A stretch of 6,206 nucleotides of DNA from an uncultured Oscillospiraceae bacterium (GTDB taxonomy: Bacteria > Bacillota > Clostridia > Oscillospirales > Oscillospiraceae), in NCBI GenBank assembly GCA_900752285.1, contig CAADUW010000035.1, forward strand, positions 1 through 6,206, written 5' to 3'. The notes beneath the pieces are model-generated. The model was not told the DNA's origin. It made no database searches and was given only the letters and a program-made list of their open reading frames with translations. The position numbers and the translations under genes are program-made. Positions 1 through 6,068 of this stretch are shown in pieces. Numbering within the stretch: position 1 is the stretch's first letter; each line of letters begins with the position of its first letter.

Positions 1-106
1 GCCCTTTTTTGACAAAAGGATTGCAGTCTGCCGCGCGCACGATTTGTACGCCCTTGGCGTACAAATCGCACACTTACAGCCTGATAGGTATTTTCTGTCA
101 GGTACA
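1..106 (+). repeat. Hairpin-rich interspersed repeat, copy 1 (left part cut by window edge)
   Basis: This block matches 6101-6206 in the same orientation at 104 of 106 positions; the differences are at repeat positions 8 (T here, C there) and 76 (A here, G there). It contains a perfect 12-bp stem, GATTTGTACGCC (41-52) pairing with GGCGTACAAATC (56-67) around a CTT loop. Two direct repeats flank that hairpin, TTGCAGTCTG (21-30) and TACAGCCTG (75-83). Positions 1-14 are the right arm of another hairpin whose left arm is visible only at the second copy. The last bases, from 90 on, begin a third hairpin completed at 122. No ORF explains it. It could be an interspersed palindromic repeat, a terminator-type element or a small structured RNA. 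The true left end lies outside the window. Confidence 0.9.
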
Positions 107-122
107 CGCCCCGACAGAAAAT
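90..122 (+). repeat. Third hairpin of the repeat element (10-bp stem)
   Basis: ATTTTCTGTC (90-99) is perfectly complementary to GACAGAAAAT (113-122), with a 13-nt loop at 100-112. In copy 2 only the left arm and the start of the loop lie inside the window, so the repeat probably runs on past 106. A T-poor tail follows, so it does not look like an intrinsic terminator in the plus direction. Confidence 0.7.
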
Positions 123-134
123 GATCAGAATCCC

Positions 135-156
135 TTTGCCGCCTCCGGGCGGCAAA
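135..156 (+). other. GC-rich hairpin upstream of the lipoprotein gene
   Basis: TTTGCCGCC (135-143) pairs perfectly with GGCGGCAAA (148-156) around a TCCG loop. It lies between the repeat and the lipoprotein gene. No T-run follows on the plus strand. It could be part of the same repeat family as 1-122, or a separate element; its function is not evident. Confidence 0.6.
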
Positions 157-183
157 CTCTGCGAGGCTTTTTTGACACGCTGC

Positions 184-205
184 GGGGCGGCAAAATTGCC
201 GCCCC
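184..205 (+). other. GGGGCGGCAA hairpin, near-twin of the downstream terminator stem
   Basis: GGGGCGGCAA (184-193) pairs with TTGCCGCCCC (196-205); the practical stem is 9 bp with a 4-nt loop. The 22-nt segment is identical to 1415-1436 except for one base (G198 versus T1429), and 1415-1436 is the core of the terminator after the lipoprotein gene. Here no T-run follows immediately, so it is at best a poor intrinsic terminator for a gene to the left of the window. I see no convincing promoter for the lipoprotein gene between here and 257. Confidence 0.6.
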
Positions 206-257
206 AACCGGAGGCTTTCAAAAGTTTTTTCAAATTGGGTAGGAAACATTTTGCGAG

Positions 258-265
258 AAAGGAGG
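258..265 (+). promoter_or_regulatory. Ribosome binding site fixing the lipoprotein start
   Basis: AAAGGAGG lies 5 nt before the ATG at 271. The reading frame stays open back to 121, but nothing comparable precedes the ATG at 121, and the stretch before 271 is hairpin and repeat sequence. The start is therefore placed at 271. Confidence 0.85.
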
Positions 266-270
266 CTATT

Positions 271-1392
271 ATGGGGAAATCCATTCAATTTCTTCCGGCA
301 ATTGATCGGGTTCAGAATGTGCACAGCCGTTCGGGTGTACGGAAGAAACTGCATCTGAGAATTGTTTTCCTTACTGCCATCGCTGCGATCCTGGTTCTGT
401 TGGCTGGGTGTGCACAGACCACAGATAAGGGGCAGAAACCGTTATCCGGTGAACAAATCGAATTCGTCAATCAGAATACGGAAGATTATCCAATCCGTCC
501 GTTACCAAACGGATTCTCCATGGAACTTAAATCTGTGATTCCCGTGAGCAATACGGTATATGTCATTTTCGGCCTGACCGCACCGGAGAATATGGACTTT
601 TCCGATGTTCTTGACATTCGCTCGGATGCAAGCCTTGCGTTTCCCGGCCTTCAGGCGATGCCATCGGCAAGTGATCTCCCGGCAAATATTTCCTACGATG
701 TCATGGACGATGGAGACGGAAAGCAGAACACCCTGAAAATCGTGATTCGGATTCATCCGGTTATGCGGCAGGGCACAGATTCCGTGTTTGGCCCGGGGAA
801 AACCTGTGAAATTGTTTTTAAGAATATTGTAAAACTGGGACATGACCGGGAATATGAGCAGGAGCTTTTGACAACCGGATACGCAGGACAGGCAGGCTGC
901 GTGTTCACGCCGGAGGAGGCAGAACGTGTGCATCCTGAGGTGTTGCTGGTATCCGGGGAGTGGAAATTTGTGATCGATCTGGCAGAGGCTGACTCCGGGG
1001 AAATAGAGCTGTTGGAAGCACCTGTCTCAGCGAAAGTCTGGGTTATTCGTAACGGTGCAGGAGATTTTGAAGCAATCGACGCAATAGAGAACGTCACCCT
1101 GACATCCGTCCGCGTTACACCCATTCGTGTAGAGATTTCGTTTGCCATACCCGAACCGTCTGATACGTTCAGCTGCCTCCTGATTGACACCGCCGGTTTT
1201 CCTTCGCCTCCCGGTACCGATGCAATAGATCATAAAGACGTTTGTTTGGTGCTGAAAGATGGAACCGATATTTCGCTGTTTCAATCGGAAGGGGCAAACG
1301 ATACGGCAATATTGGTTACAGACAGTCCTGTTGTATTAGGAGAAATAGCCTATATGCAGCTGTCGGATGGGACAAAACTCCATGCAAAGTAA
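271..1392 (+). CDS. Lipoprotein with anti-sigma/DUF4179-like extracellular region
   Basis: The predicted product has 373 residues. A basic N-terminus of about 30 residues ending in RKKLHLR leads into a hydrophobic segment (31-46) and a lipobox LLAGC (43-47), so Cys47 is the likely lipidation site and the rest should lie outside the membrane. The exported part looks like two beta-rich modules: about 75-190 (NGFSMELKSVIPVSNTVYV) and about 225-373, which begins GEWKFVIDL and ends in short strands such as VCLVLKDGT and MQLSDGTKL. From memory, this layout and the GEWKF/LKDGT motifs recall the extracellular region of DUF4179-type anti-sigma proteins of Clostridia. No cytoplasmic sigma-binding domain and no adjacent sigma-factor gene are visible, so an anti-sigma role is not supported. 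The cytoplasmic tail before the signal segment is long for a lipoprotein, so single-pass anchoring is an alternative. The gene is AT-rich: 24 of 60 bases are G or C at 481-540. It stands alone, ending at the terminator at 1412. Confidence 0.75.
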   Translation: MGKSIQFLPAIDRVQNVHSRSGVRKKLHLRIVFLTAIAAILVLLAGCAQTTDKGQKPLSGEQIEFVNQNTEDYPIRPLPNGFSMELKSVIPVSNTVYVIFGLTAPENMDFSDVLDIRSDASLAFPGLQAMPSASDLPANISYDVMDDGDGKQNTLKIVIRIHPVMRQGTDSVFGPGKTCEIVFKNIVKLGHDREYEQELLTTGYAGQAGCVFTPEEAERVHPEVLLVSGEWKFVIDLAEADSGEIELLEAPVSAKVWVIRNGAGDFEAIDAIENVTLTSVRVTPIRVEISFAIPEPSDTFSCLLIDTAGFPSPPGTDAIDHKDVCLVLKDGTDISLFQSEGANDTAILVTDSPVVLGEIAYMQLSDGTKLHAK

Positions 1393-1411
1393 TCTGTAGC
1401 CAAACTGAAAG

Positions 1412-1445
1412 GCCGGGGCGGCAAAATTTCCGCCCCGGCTTGTTT
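1412..1445 (+). terminator. Intrinsic terminator between convergent genes
   Basis: GCCGGGGCGG (1412-1421) pairs perfectly with CCGCCCCGGC (1430-1439) and is followed by TTGTTTT (1440-1446). It starts 19 nt after the lipoprotein stop codon. Read on the minus strand the same stem is followed by TTTCAGTTT, so it may also end permease transcription from the right, less efficiently. Confidence 0.85.
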
Positions 1446-1462
1446 TATGAGTCGAGTTTTGC

Positions 1463-2902
1463 TTACACAGCCAGGAAGAACTTTACGAGGAACAGCAGGG
1501 AAATGGCGTAGGTCAGGATGGAGACTTCCTTTGCCTTGCCGCTGAACACCTTCATGACGGTGTAGGACACCAGACCGATGCCGATGGCGTGGCCGATGGA
1601 GCCGGAGATGGGCATGCCGATGAGCATCAGCCCCACGGGCACCACCTGATCGATCTTATCAAAGTTGATCTTCTTCAGGCCCATGAGCATGAGAATGCCC
1701 ACGTAGATCAGTGCCGAAGAGGTTGCCGCCGCGGGAATCACCGCCGCAATGGGGGCAATGAACATGCACGCAAGGAACAGGACGCTGGTGGTCAGGGCAG
1801 TGAGGCCGGTTCTGCCGCCCGCTTCTACGCCGGAGGCAGATTCCACAAAGGTGGTGACGGTGGAGGTACCGGTGCAGGCGCCCGCCAGCGTACCGATGGC
1901 ATCGGACAGGAGCGCTTCCTTCATGTTGGGCATGTTGCCCTCGGCGTCCACCATGCCTGCCCGGGAGGCGGTACCCACCAGCGTGCCGATGGTATCGAAC
2001 ATGTCAATGATGCAGAAGGTAATGACCAGCGTAACAGCCGTGAACCAGCCGATCTCCGCAAAGCCCGCAAAGTTGAACTTGAACAGGGTGGTTTCCGCCA
2101 TGTCCGCAAAGGGCGGCACAAAGGAAGCCCCTGCCAGAGACGCAAAGGGATTCTCCTTCAGGAACACTGCCTCGCCTGCCCAGTAGATAACGGAGGCAAT
2201 GAGCATGCCGTACAGCACAGAGCCCTTGACGCCCTTCCGGGACATGCCGATGATGGCAAACAGGCCCACAAACATGGTCACTACGGTCAGCACCATGACG
2301 GCATAGCCCGCGTCGCCCATGTTGTTTTTCAGCACGCCGGGAGTCAGGGAGCCGAAGAAGTCCCGCATGACATAGAAGGGCGTGGTATAACCGTTGCCCT
2401 CGGCATAGATGCCCACATTGGAGCCAAGACCAATGTTCATGAGCATCAGACCGATGGCCGGAGAAATGCCCAGCCGAATGCCAAGCGGAATCGCTTCCAC
2501 GATTTTCTCCCGAACATTGAACAGGGACAGCACCAGAAATACGATGCCCTCCACGAGGATAATCACGAGAGACGCCTGGAAGGAGGCCACATAGCTCATG
2601 CCGGTCATGGCCGCCACATTGCCCACAACTACGGCAAAGAAGCTGTTCAGACCCATGCCGGGAGCCATGGCAAAGGGCTTGTTTGCCAGAAACGCCATGC
2701 AGAACATGCCCAGAGCGGAGGCGATGCAGGTTGCCATGAACACACCGTTCCACAGATTCTGACCCTCCGCGCCGAAACCGGTCAGCAGGTTGGGATTCAG
2801 TGCGATAATGTACGCCATGGTCATGAAGGTAGTCAGACCGGCGATCAGCTCCGTCCGGACCGTGGTGTTGTTTTCTTTCAGTTTGAATACTTTCTCAAAC
2901 AC
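1463..2902 (-). CDS. NCS2-family purine permease (AzgA/PbuG type)
   Basis: This 479-residue polytopic membrane protein belongs to the nucleobase:cation symporter-2 branch that includes AzgA, PbuG and PbuO, which import adenine, guanine or hypoxanthine for salvage. Family signatures are visible: TTFMTMAYIIALNP (24-37), PGMGLNSFF (81-89), FCIIDMFDTIGTLVG (about residue 295) and GTSTVTTFVESASG followed by EAGGRTGL (about 341-362). Hydrophobic segments run the length of the protein, consistent with the roughly 14 membrane spans of the family, and the length is normal. I place the start at the GTG at 2902 because AGAGGAGGG sits 10 nt upstream. An in-frame TTG at 2950 has no such site, lies inside the structured leader and would add 16 atypical residues. 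The gene has its own promoter and a long structured leader, so it is probably regulated separately from rsmG. The exact purine cannot be told from the sequence alone. Confidence 0.93.
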   Translation of the reverse strand: MFEKVFKLKENNTTVRTELIAGLTTFMTMAYIIALNPNLLTGFGAEGQNLWNGVFMATCIASALGMFCMAFLANKPFAMAPGMGLNSFFAVVVGNVAAMTGMSYVASFQASLVIILVEGIVFLVLSLFNVREKIVEAIPLGIRLGISPAIGLMLMNIGLGSNVGIYAEGNGYTTPFYVMRDFFGSLTPGVLKNNMGDAGYAVMVLTVVTMFVGLFAIIGMSRKGVKGSVLYGMLIASVIYWAGEAVFLKENPFASLAGASFVPPFADMAETTLFKFNFAGFAEIGWFTAVTLVITFCIIDMFDTIGTLVGTASRAGMVDAEGNMPNMKEALLSDAIGTLAGACTGTSTVTTFVESASGVEAGGRTGLTALTTSVLFLACMFIAPIAAVIPAAATSSALIYVGILMLMGLKKINFDKIDQVVPVGLMLIGMPISGSIGHAIGIGLVSYTVMKVFSGKAKEVSILTYAISLLFLVKFFLAV

Positions 2903-3045
2903 GGGGATAAAACCCTCCTCTTTCTGTTTTGGCAGCGCCCGGACCGACAAGAAACCTCAGCAAGAGTCTCCCGACACGGAAAACGCTTTCCGCGGAGAGG
3001 ACTCGCTGAGGTTCGTGGCCGCGCCCGTGGGCGCTGTCGGATTTC
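2903..3045 (-). promoter_or_regulatory. Structured leader of the purine permease, candidate riboswitch
   Basis: The leader runs from the predicted transcript start (about 3045) to the GTG start. The main arm pairs 2944-2949 (CCGACA) with 3035-3040, 2953-2961 (AACCTCAGC) with 3005-3013, and 2964-2968 (GAGTC) with 3000-3004. An inner hairpin pairs 2977-2982 with 2987-2992, and a side hairpin pairs 3021-3026 (GCGCCC) with 3029-3034. A competing pairing joins 2933-2940 (CAGCGCCC) to 3029-3036 and excludes both the side hairpin and the outer stem. In addition, 2996-3001 is complementary to the Shine-Dalgarno core at 2916-2921. No T-run follows, so control would be translational. It does not match the purine riboswitch consensus as I know it, and I cannot assign it to a known class. 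Confidence 0.6.
2913..2921 (-). promoter_or_regulatory. Ribosome binding site deciding the permease GTG start
   Basis: On the minus strand this reads AGAGGAGGG, with a 10-nt spacer to the GTG at 2902. It is the only strong site in the region. Part of it (2916-2921) can pair with 2996-3001 in the leader. Confidence 0.8.
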
Positions 3046-3051
3046 TTTCTT

Positions 3052-3080
3052 ATTATAGCGGAAACCCTGTCCAATAGCAA
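3052..3080 (-). promoter_or_regulatory. Sigma-A-type promoter of the permease
   Basis: On the minus strand the -35 box is TTGCTA (3080-3075), the spacer is exactly 17 nt, and the -10 box is a perfect TATAAT (3057-3052). Transcription would start near 3045, giving a leader of about 140 nt. The promoter lies just after the rsmG stop codon, so the permease does not depend on rsmG transcription. I see only weak hairpins and no clear terminator between rsmG and this promoter, so read-through is possible. Confidence 0.8.
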
Positions 3081-3123
3081 GCAAAACTTCCGCTTTTTAC
3101 AAAGCAACGGGGAACGTCCTTCC

Positions 3124-3843
3124 TTACAGCGGAGACTGCTTGATCTTGGAGTACCTTCTGGGATATCCGGAGGGCGTAGGAGCAACCTTGCGGTAGACGA
3201 GAATCACATGGTTCACACCGCTGACCCGGAAGGTTCGGATTCCCTCCAGGCGGAGTCCCAGCTTTTTTGCCGCGCTTTCCGCCTCGTTCACTTCCTCTGC
3301 CGCATGCTCCCCCTTCATGGCAAGCACCGTACCGCCGATACGCACAAAGGGTGCCAGCAGCTCCAGCAGGACATTCAGCCGCGCCACTGCCCGGCTCACC
3401 GCCACATCGTAGGTTTCCCGGCGCCTTGCGGCTTCCTCCTCCGCCCGGGCATTGACCAGCTCTGCCGGAATGCCCATCCGGGGCAGCGCCTCTCCCAGCC
3501 AGTGGATCCGCTTCCCCAGACTGTCCAGCAGGGTCACCTTAGCTTCCGGGCAGGCAACGGCAATGGGAACACCGGGGAATCCAGCGCCGCATCCCACATC
3601 GATGACGGTCCTCCCTGCCAGATTTTCACAGGTAAGCACGGTCAGGCTGTCCAGCAGGTGGAGCTTTGCAAACTGCTCCGGATCCGTAATGGCAGTCAGG
3701 TTCATGACCTGATTCTGCTCCATAACTGCGCGCCCGAAATCGCACAGCTTGTCACAGGTGTCCGGCGGCAGCTCCATCCCCAGCTCCGGCAGCCAGGTCT
3801 CCAGAACCAGCCGCATTACATCAAGGCCTTCGATTTCTGTCAT
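3124..3843 (-). CDS. rsmG: 16S rRNA (guanine-N7) methyltransferase RsmG
   Basis: The 239-residue protein is a complete RsmG (GidB), the cytoplasmic enzyme that uses S-adenosylmethionine to methylate N7 of G527 in 16S rRNA (E. coli numbering). The Rossmann-fold SAM motif VIDVGCGAGFPG is at residues 80-91, with HLLDSL (62-67) before it and SRAVA (150-154) after it, all typical of the family. The C-terminal YPRR plus KxSPL tail (227-239) matches the family's usual ending in outline. The ATG at 3843 is chosen because GAGGAG (3850-3855) lies 6 nt upstream. It follows the DUF3810 gene by only 15 bp and is presumably transcribed with it from the promoter near 5072. In other bacteria, loss of RsmG gives low-level streptomycin resistance. 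Length and motifs are normal. Confidence 0.97.
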   Translation of the reverse strand: MTEIEGLDVMRLVLETWLPELGMELPPDTCDKLCDFGRAVMEQNQVMNLTAITDPEQFAKLHLLDSLTVLTCENLAGRTVIDVGCGAGFPGVPIAVACPEAKVTLLDSLGKRIHWLGEALPRMGIPAELVNARAEEEAARRRETYDVAVSRAVARLNVLLELLAPFVRIGGTVLAMKGEHAAEEVNEAESAAKKLGLRLEGIRTFRVSGVNHVILVYRKVAPTPSGYPRRYSKIKQSPL

Positions 3844-3858
3844 TTCGTTCTCCTCAGT

Positions 3859-5028
3859 TTAATTTGCATTTGCGATCCCGCTCAGGTCAACCTGCGTTTT
3901 GTCGTAGGGATCAAAGGGTGTCTGTTCCACGGACAGCGCCGGAATCACAACCTCCTGAATGTGCCAGGCAACGAGGAGGTCGCAGACCTGTCCATAGGAG
4001 CTGACTCCTGCCGATTCTCCGCTGGTTTTCAGATACAGATCGTTCGCCGTATCCGCGGCCCGTGTAGCCGTCTGGCTTTTGCGGAACCGGAAAAACTGAT
4101 CGTAGGCATCCATATCCCGCTGAAGCTCCGTGCCCACGCCCGCCTTCACCCGGGCGGCATCCGCAGCGGCAGCCTGAGAGTTCACGCTGGCAAGAGCGCT
4201 GTAGCAGTACCGGTAGGCCATAAAAGCGGCAGAGTACCGGAACTGGACGCTTTCGTTGGCGCTTGCCGCCAGATATCCGGCAAAATTTGCGTCCCGCTCG
4301 GAAGCAATGCACATCCGGTGAGCCATTTCGTGACACATGGTAAAGGGCAGGCTCACTGCCGGAATCTGGGGATTCACGGCAGCCTCACCGGTCAGGCCCA
4401 TGGTAACGCCGGTAATGCCCATGGACGAATACAGATCCGCCCAGCCCAGCTTTTTTACCGGCAGCATGGAACCGGCAAAGACGGAATACTTGCGCTGATA
4501 GGTCAGGTAGTGGAAGCCGTTCCCCGCCTGATCCGCCAGTGTCTCGAAGCTGTCAAAGGACACATTGCCGGAAGCGTCCCGGCTGACCTGCCGGGCAAGC
4601 TCATTTGCCTGATCCCGGTAATACTCGGTAGCTTCCGTCAGTTCGCTCAGCGTATAGGCAGAGGCCTCCAGACGAATATCGTCCTCAATAGGGCCGGCAT
4701 AATAGTTCAGTCCGAAAACCAGCGTATGCAGCAGATAAATGCCGCTTGCCGCCGCCAGGACCCAGCCCAGCCACTGCAGCGGGTTCCACTTGAGGACGAT
4801 CATCAGCACAATGCTCGCAAGCACCAGTACTCCCAGCACCACGGCAAACAGCTGCCACAGGCAGAAATTCACCTGTCCGCTCCACTGCGCCAGCGTGGAC
4901 TGAAGAGTCCGGATCACATAGGGATAGATCATATCCACCAGTGCGGAAAATTTTTCGCCGTATTGCAGCAGGACCCAGGTAAGTCCCCCGAAAATCCCGG
5001 CAGTCAGGTATCCGCGCAAATATTTCAA
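3859..5028 (-). CDS. DUF3810-type membrane protein with HEXXH metallopeptidase motif
   Basis: The product is about 390 residues. Numbered from the upstream TTG at 5034, hydrophobic segments lie at about 9-27, 56-81 and 86-110. They are followed by a long hydrophilic domain carrying CHEMAHRM (234-241; HEXXH at 235-239) and then SERDANFAGYL (245-255). This arrangement matches my recollection of the DUF3810 family, whose HEXXH suggests a zinc metallopeptidase although no substrate is established. In family members I remember, the distal motif is EANF; here it is DANF, so the third metal ligand may be Asp249 or Glu246. The start is ambiguous. AAGGAGG (5038-5044) is 3 nt from the TTG at 5034 but 9 nt from the TTG at 5028, and I prefer 5028. 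It is the first gene of an operon with rsmG, 15 bp away. Confidence 0.82.
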   Translation of the reverse strand: MKYLRGYLTAGIFGGLTWVLLQYGEKFSALVDMIYPYVIRTLQSTLAQWSGQVNFCLWQLFAVVLGVLVLASIVLMIVLKWNPLQWLGWVLAAASGIYLLHTLVFGLNYYAGPIEDDIRLEASAYTLSELTEATEYYRDQANELARQVSRDASGNVSFDSFETLADQAGNGFHYLTYQRKYSVFAGSMLPVKKLGWADLYSSMGITGVTMGLTGEAAVNPQIPAVSLPFTMCHEMAHRMCIASERDANFAGYLAASANESVQFRYSAAFMAYRYCYSALASVNSQAAAADAARVKAGVGTELQRDMDAYDQFFRFRKSQTATRAADTANDLYLKTSGESAGVSSYGQVCDLLVAWHIQEVVIPALSVEQTPFDPYDKTQVDLSGIANAN

Positions 5029-5037
5029 AGACAAACG

Positions 5038-5044
5038 CCTCCTT
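5038..5044 (-). promoter_or_regulatory. Ribosome binding site for the DUF3810 gene
   Basis: On the minus strand this reads AAGGAGG. The 9-nt spacing to the TTG at 5028 is more usual than the 3-nt spacing to the TTG at 5034, so it argues for the shorter protein. No ATG lies nearby in frame. Confidence 0.75.
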
Positions 5045-5071
5045 ATCTCAGGATCGCTGGATAACGGGAAT

Positions 5072-5100
5072 AGTATAACATATTATCTGCCAATTGTCTG
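5072..5100 (-). promoter_or_regulatory. Probable promoter of the DUF3810-rsmG operon
   Basis: On the minus strand the -10 box is TATACT (5077-5072) and a weaker -35 box CAGACA (5100-5095) lies 17 nt upstream. Transcription would start near 5065, about 35 nt before the start codon. A perfect 12-bp palindrome, TTTTCCGGAAAA (5122-5133), lies upstream of the -35 box and could be a regulator site. Another 12-bp palindrome, CTCCGGCCGGAG, is at 5169-5180. An overlapping GATAAT-like -10 is possible, so the exact start is uncertain. Confidence 0.6.
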
Positions 5101-5199
5101 CCCCTAAATTCTTAATAATTCTTTTCCGGAAAAACGGCACGCTTTCAGTGCTTCGGTCAACAGGGAGACTCCGGCCGGAGCGTCGGGTGTTCTTCCGTG

Positions 5200-5401
5200 A
5201 ATTGGAATTTGGCGGCGCAGCGCATCGAACAGCGCAATCATTCTGAGGCAGTCCCCGATTACCAGTCATTCCGAGCCAGTCCTCAGACTGGCGTGAGAAT
5301 GACACCTTGTCGGAACGGCCCTCTCAGTCACGGCGTTCCCCGTGACTGCTCCCCCGGAGAGGGAGCCATGGGCGCTTCGCGCCGTATGTCAAATTCCAGT
5401 T
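5200..5401. mobile_element. MITE-like element with terminal inverted repeats, non-coding
   Basis: The ends AATTGGAATTTG (5200-5211) and CAAATTCCAGTT (5390-5401) are inverted repeats with one mismatch in 12. The interior is almost all hairpins. GTCATTC (5265-5271) and GCCAGT (5275-5280) pair with ACTGGC (5287-5292) and GAATGAC (5297-5303). CCCTCTC (5319-5325) pairs with GAGAGGG (5357-5363), enclosing CAGTCACGG (5325-5333) paired with CCGTGACTG (5340-5348). GGCGC and GCGCC (5371-5375, 5379-5383) form a tight hairpin. There is no ORF with a ribosome binding site. From memory, similar segments recur between genes in Oscillospiraceae genomes. I see no clear target-site duplication. It may also serve as the transcription end of the TetR gene, since it abuts that stop codon. 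Confidence 0.7.
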
Positions 5402-6009
5402 TACCGTTCCTTTGTCTGCGGGGGGAGGGTGCTTTCCAGCGTTTTCCCTGCTTCGCAGAGGAAGGCAGCAAAACGTTCCTTTACCGCCTGCTTATCCTCC
5501 GCGCCGTCATAGACGCTGTAAAACAGGAACACGCCCCCGTAAAACTGCGCCGCTCCGGTTTCCGGACGGGAAATGCCCATGCCCCGGAACAGCTCCGCCA
5601 CATACTCCGCCGGACCGGATGCCAGATACTGCCCGTAAAGCTGCTGCATTTCCGGGCTGCGGAACTGCTCCAGCGTCAGCATTTTTCGGAATGGCGCGGC
5701 AAAGGGGTCCTCCGTCCAGTAGGAAAACATGGCGGCGCTGTACCGCAGAAAATCCGAAAGCCCGGGCGCAAAGTTTCCAAGCTCTCCCTCCGTGGGCATC
5801 CGGCAAGCCAGGGCCTGTTCCGTATCCTGCTGCTCCATCCGCCGGACAATTGCGTCAAAAATATCCCGTTTGCTTTCGTAGTGCCGGTACAGAGCACCCT
5901 TGGTCATGCCCAGTGCCCCGGCGATCTGACTCACCGAAACCGCCTCATAGCCGTTCCGGGCAAACAGCTCCAGCGCAAGACGCAAAATGGCTTCCTTCGT
6001 TGTCCGCAT
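5401..6009 (-). CDS. TetR-family transcriptional regulator
   Basis: The 202-residue protein starts MRTTKEAILRLALELF, and its N-terminal helix-turn-helix (about 25-44, SVSQIAGALGMTKGALYRHY) followed by ESKRDIF is typical of TetR/AcrR DNA-binding domains. The remaining 140 or so residues should form the ligand-binding and dimerisation domain, which is too variable to reveal the effector. The ATG at 6009 is chosen because GGGAGG lies 6 nt upstream. The frame stays open further upstream, but that part covers the promoter and repeats and does not look like protein. It has its own promoter, with a palindrome over the -35 box that suggests autoregulation. No pump or enzyme gene is next to it in the window, so its target is unknown; it may lie to the right. 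The stop codon overlaps the last bases of the MITE-like element. Confidence 0.93.
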   Translation of the reverse strand: MRTTKEAILRLALELFARNGYEAVSVSQIAGALGMTKGALYRHYESKRDIFDAIVRRMEQQDTEQALACRMPTEGELGNFAPGLSDFLRYSAAMFSYWTEDPFAAPFRKMLTLEQFRSPEMQQLYGQYLASGPAEYVAELFRGMGISRPETGAAQFYGGVFLFYSVYDGAEDKQAVKERFAAFLCEAGKTLESTLPPQTKER

Positions 6010-6039
6010 GGTAAGCCTCCCTCTTTTTTCTGTGCTTAC

Positions 6040-6068
6040 AGTATAAAAAAGCGCCCTCCGCTTGTCAA
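6040..6068 (-). promoter_or_regulatory. Promoter of the TetR-family gene
   Basis: On the minus strand a perfect TTGACA (6068-6063) is separated by 17 nt from TATACT (6045-6040), close to a consensus sigma-A promoter. Transcription would start near 6033, about 24 nt before the ATG. Confidence 0.85.

Noticed and set aside
121..270. N-terminal extension of the lipoprotein to the ATG at 121
   Set aside because: The extension is encoded by the repeat and two hairpins, lacks a ribosome binding site and would put 50 odd residues before a normal start with a strong site.
2903..3045. Classical purine (guanine/adenine) riboswitch
   Set aside because: Expected because of the permease, but the two short conserved loops and the P1 sequence of that class are not present.
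1589..3058. Long plus-strand open frame opposite the permease gene
   Set aside because: It is antisense to a clear NCS2 permease, is rich in His and Gly without any recognisable motif, and has no good ribosome binding site.
3208..5064. Long plus-strand open frame (618 codons) opposite rsmG and the DUF3810 gene
   Set aside because: It spans two convincing genes on the other strand and their intergenic gap. The product has no family features, and the open frame is explained by high GC.
5048..5305. Minus-strand 85-codon open frame in the non-coding stretch
   Set aside because: It overlaps the MITE-like element and the DUF3810 promoter, has no ribosome binding site, and looks like a translated repeat.
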